From: Micromonospora zamorensis
Lineage (GTDB): Bacteria; Actinomycetota; Actinomycetes; Mycobacteriales; Micromonosporaceae
Assembly (NCBI RefSeq): GCF_900090275.1
Contig: NZ_LT607755.1
Location: 6,944,001-7,008,000 of the forward strand
Length of the DNA stretch: 64,000 nucleotides
Direction of reading: 5' to 3'
Part shown: positions 63,560-64,000 of the stretch, piece by piece
How the letters are laid out: the number at the start of each line of letters is the position of its first letter
How positions within the stretch are numbered: position 1 is the stretch's first letter
Made by a program: the position numbers and the translations under genes
Notes under the pieces: generated by a model
The model's input: the letters and a program-made list of their open reading frames with translations, nothing else
Told to the model about the DNA's origin: nothing
The model's database searches: none

Positions 63560-64000
63560 TCACTGCCGTTGCTGACGCCGGCGTCCGGATCGCAGCGCGG
63601 CGTCGAGGCCGTTCAGCCGCAGCACACTTGCGCCGCGTAGGTGCGCCAGGTCCACACTGCCGTCGCCCTCGTATCTGAGAAACGTCACCTGTTCGGTCCA
63701 TTCCAGGCGGGTTCCGTCCGTTTCGGCGTCGAGCCGAACAGTGACCAGCGAGGTCCATCGCAGTTCGCCGTCGACGACGGCCTCGTAGCCGTAGACGATC
63801 CGGTGGATGCCCGCGATGTCGATGTATCGCGACCGGTACTCCAGCCGTTCGGGCGCGGTGTCCAGCCCGGTGTAGGTGCTGCGCGCCGTCTCGCCTCCGC
63901 CCACCCGGAAGTCGTGTTCGTAGGAGGCCTCGCTGCCGGGGAGCCGAAACCACCGCCGCCTGATCGCGGTGTCGGCAAACGCGGTGAAGACCTCGCCCGG
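63560..64000 (-). CDS. SRPBCC (AHSA1-like) protein, start beyond the window
   Basis: The minus-strand frame is open from the window edge to the stop at 63560, about 146 residues. It reads GEVFTAFADTAIRRRWFRLP, then the family beta strands (YIDIAGIHRIVYGYEAVVDG, TRLEWTEQVTFL). This is the activator-of-Hsp90-ATPase-1-like branch of SRPBCC proteins, which commonly accompany ArsR regulators. The N-terminus lies outside the window. The GTG at 63904 is internal, not the start. Confidence 0.82.
   Translation of the reverse strand, partial: PGEVFTAFADTAIRRRWFRLPGSEASYEHDFRVGGGETARSTYTGLDTAPERLEYRSRYIDIAGIHRIVYGYEAVVDGELRWTSLVTVRLDAETDGTRLEWTEQVTFLRYEGDGSVDLAHLRGASVLRLNGLDAALRSGRRRQQRQ

Noticed and set aside
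62440..64000. Integrative element at tRNA-Ala
   Set aside because: No integrase, excisionase or duplicated tRNA 3' end is visible in the window; only the truncated ArsR hints at it.

Overview
The window is 64 kb of chromosome from a high-GC actinobacterium. Coding regions use G/C almost always at codon position 3. The gene content (2-oxoglutarate:ferredoxin oxidoreductase, FolP2, a DivIVA-domain protein, DUF3117, TatB, actinobacterial Mrp, SigE-family ECF sigma, DUF6758, Glp/GlpR) fits a filamentous or spore-forming actinomycete; Micromonosporaceae is my best guess from protein style, not from a search. It is ordinary chromosome: no CRISPR array, integrase, transposase or polyketide/NRPS cluster is visible.

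Layout. 0-4.4 kb: tRNA-Arg(CCT), DoxX-like protein, lipoprotein, ClpP with a ClgR/PopR-type regulator, K+ channel. 4.4-10.8 kb: MarR/azoreductase divergent pair, korAB, a secreted membrane-anchored protein, and an orphan nuoA. 10.8-27.8 kb: a block whose order recalls M. tuberculosis Rv1207-Rv1232c (folP2, DivIVA-like, tagI, DUF3117, O-methyltransferase, htrA, tatB, mrp, DUF1003, MgtE-N/CBS), interrupted by DUF1800/DUF1501, a paaX-enoyl-CoA hydratase operon and leucyl aminopeptidase. 27.8-33 kb: PhzF-like, HAD, EamA, P-loop and SDR genes. 33-43 kb: three genes resembling ethylmalonyl-CoA pathway enzymes (CitE-like lyase, acyl-CoA dehydrogenase, MaoC hydratase) scattered among twin DUF4190 proteins, a radical SAM protein, a DCC/HTTM module and thioredoxin. 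43-54 kb: rRNA/tRNA methyltransferase, zinc-ribbon and PH-domain membrane proteins, a SigE-family sigma with a propeller-like membrane partner, PHP phosphoesterase, MarC, RecB-like nuclease, DUF2236, Fur, DUF2231. 54-62 kb: a block recalling Rv0991c-Rv0996: CIRCE-controlled FmdB/Ruc-like chaperone, 5-formyl-THF cyclo-ligase, (an inserted HAMP-GAF-GGDEF protein), galU, glp (MoeA-like), rimJ and a glpR-like membrane protein. 62-64 kb: tRNA-Ala(CGC), a truncated ArsR gene, FMN reductase and an SRPBCC gene running off the edge.

How the genes work together. Two themes stand out: envelope/cell-division and proteostasis (HtrA, TatB, ClpP/ClgR, HrcA-type CIRCE/Ruc, Glp/GlpR, DivIVA-like), and acyl-CoA metabolism (PaaX/ECH, CitE/MaoC/ACAD). 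At least sixteen genes have a TANNNT -10-like hexamer ending 6-8 nt before the start codon, so many transcripts are probably leaderless. Non-coding DNA carries a dispersed ~80-bp imperfect palindrome (three copies, each next to GC-rich minisatellite sequence), a second composite repeat at 37.6 kb, and a 15-bp tandem repeat at the 3' end of fur. These, the local codon anomaly in the radical SAM gene and the leaderless divergent promoter at 27.8 kb are the most unusual signals.
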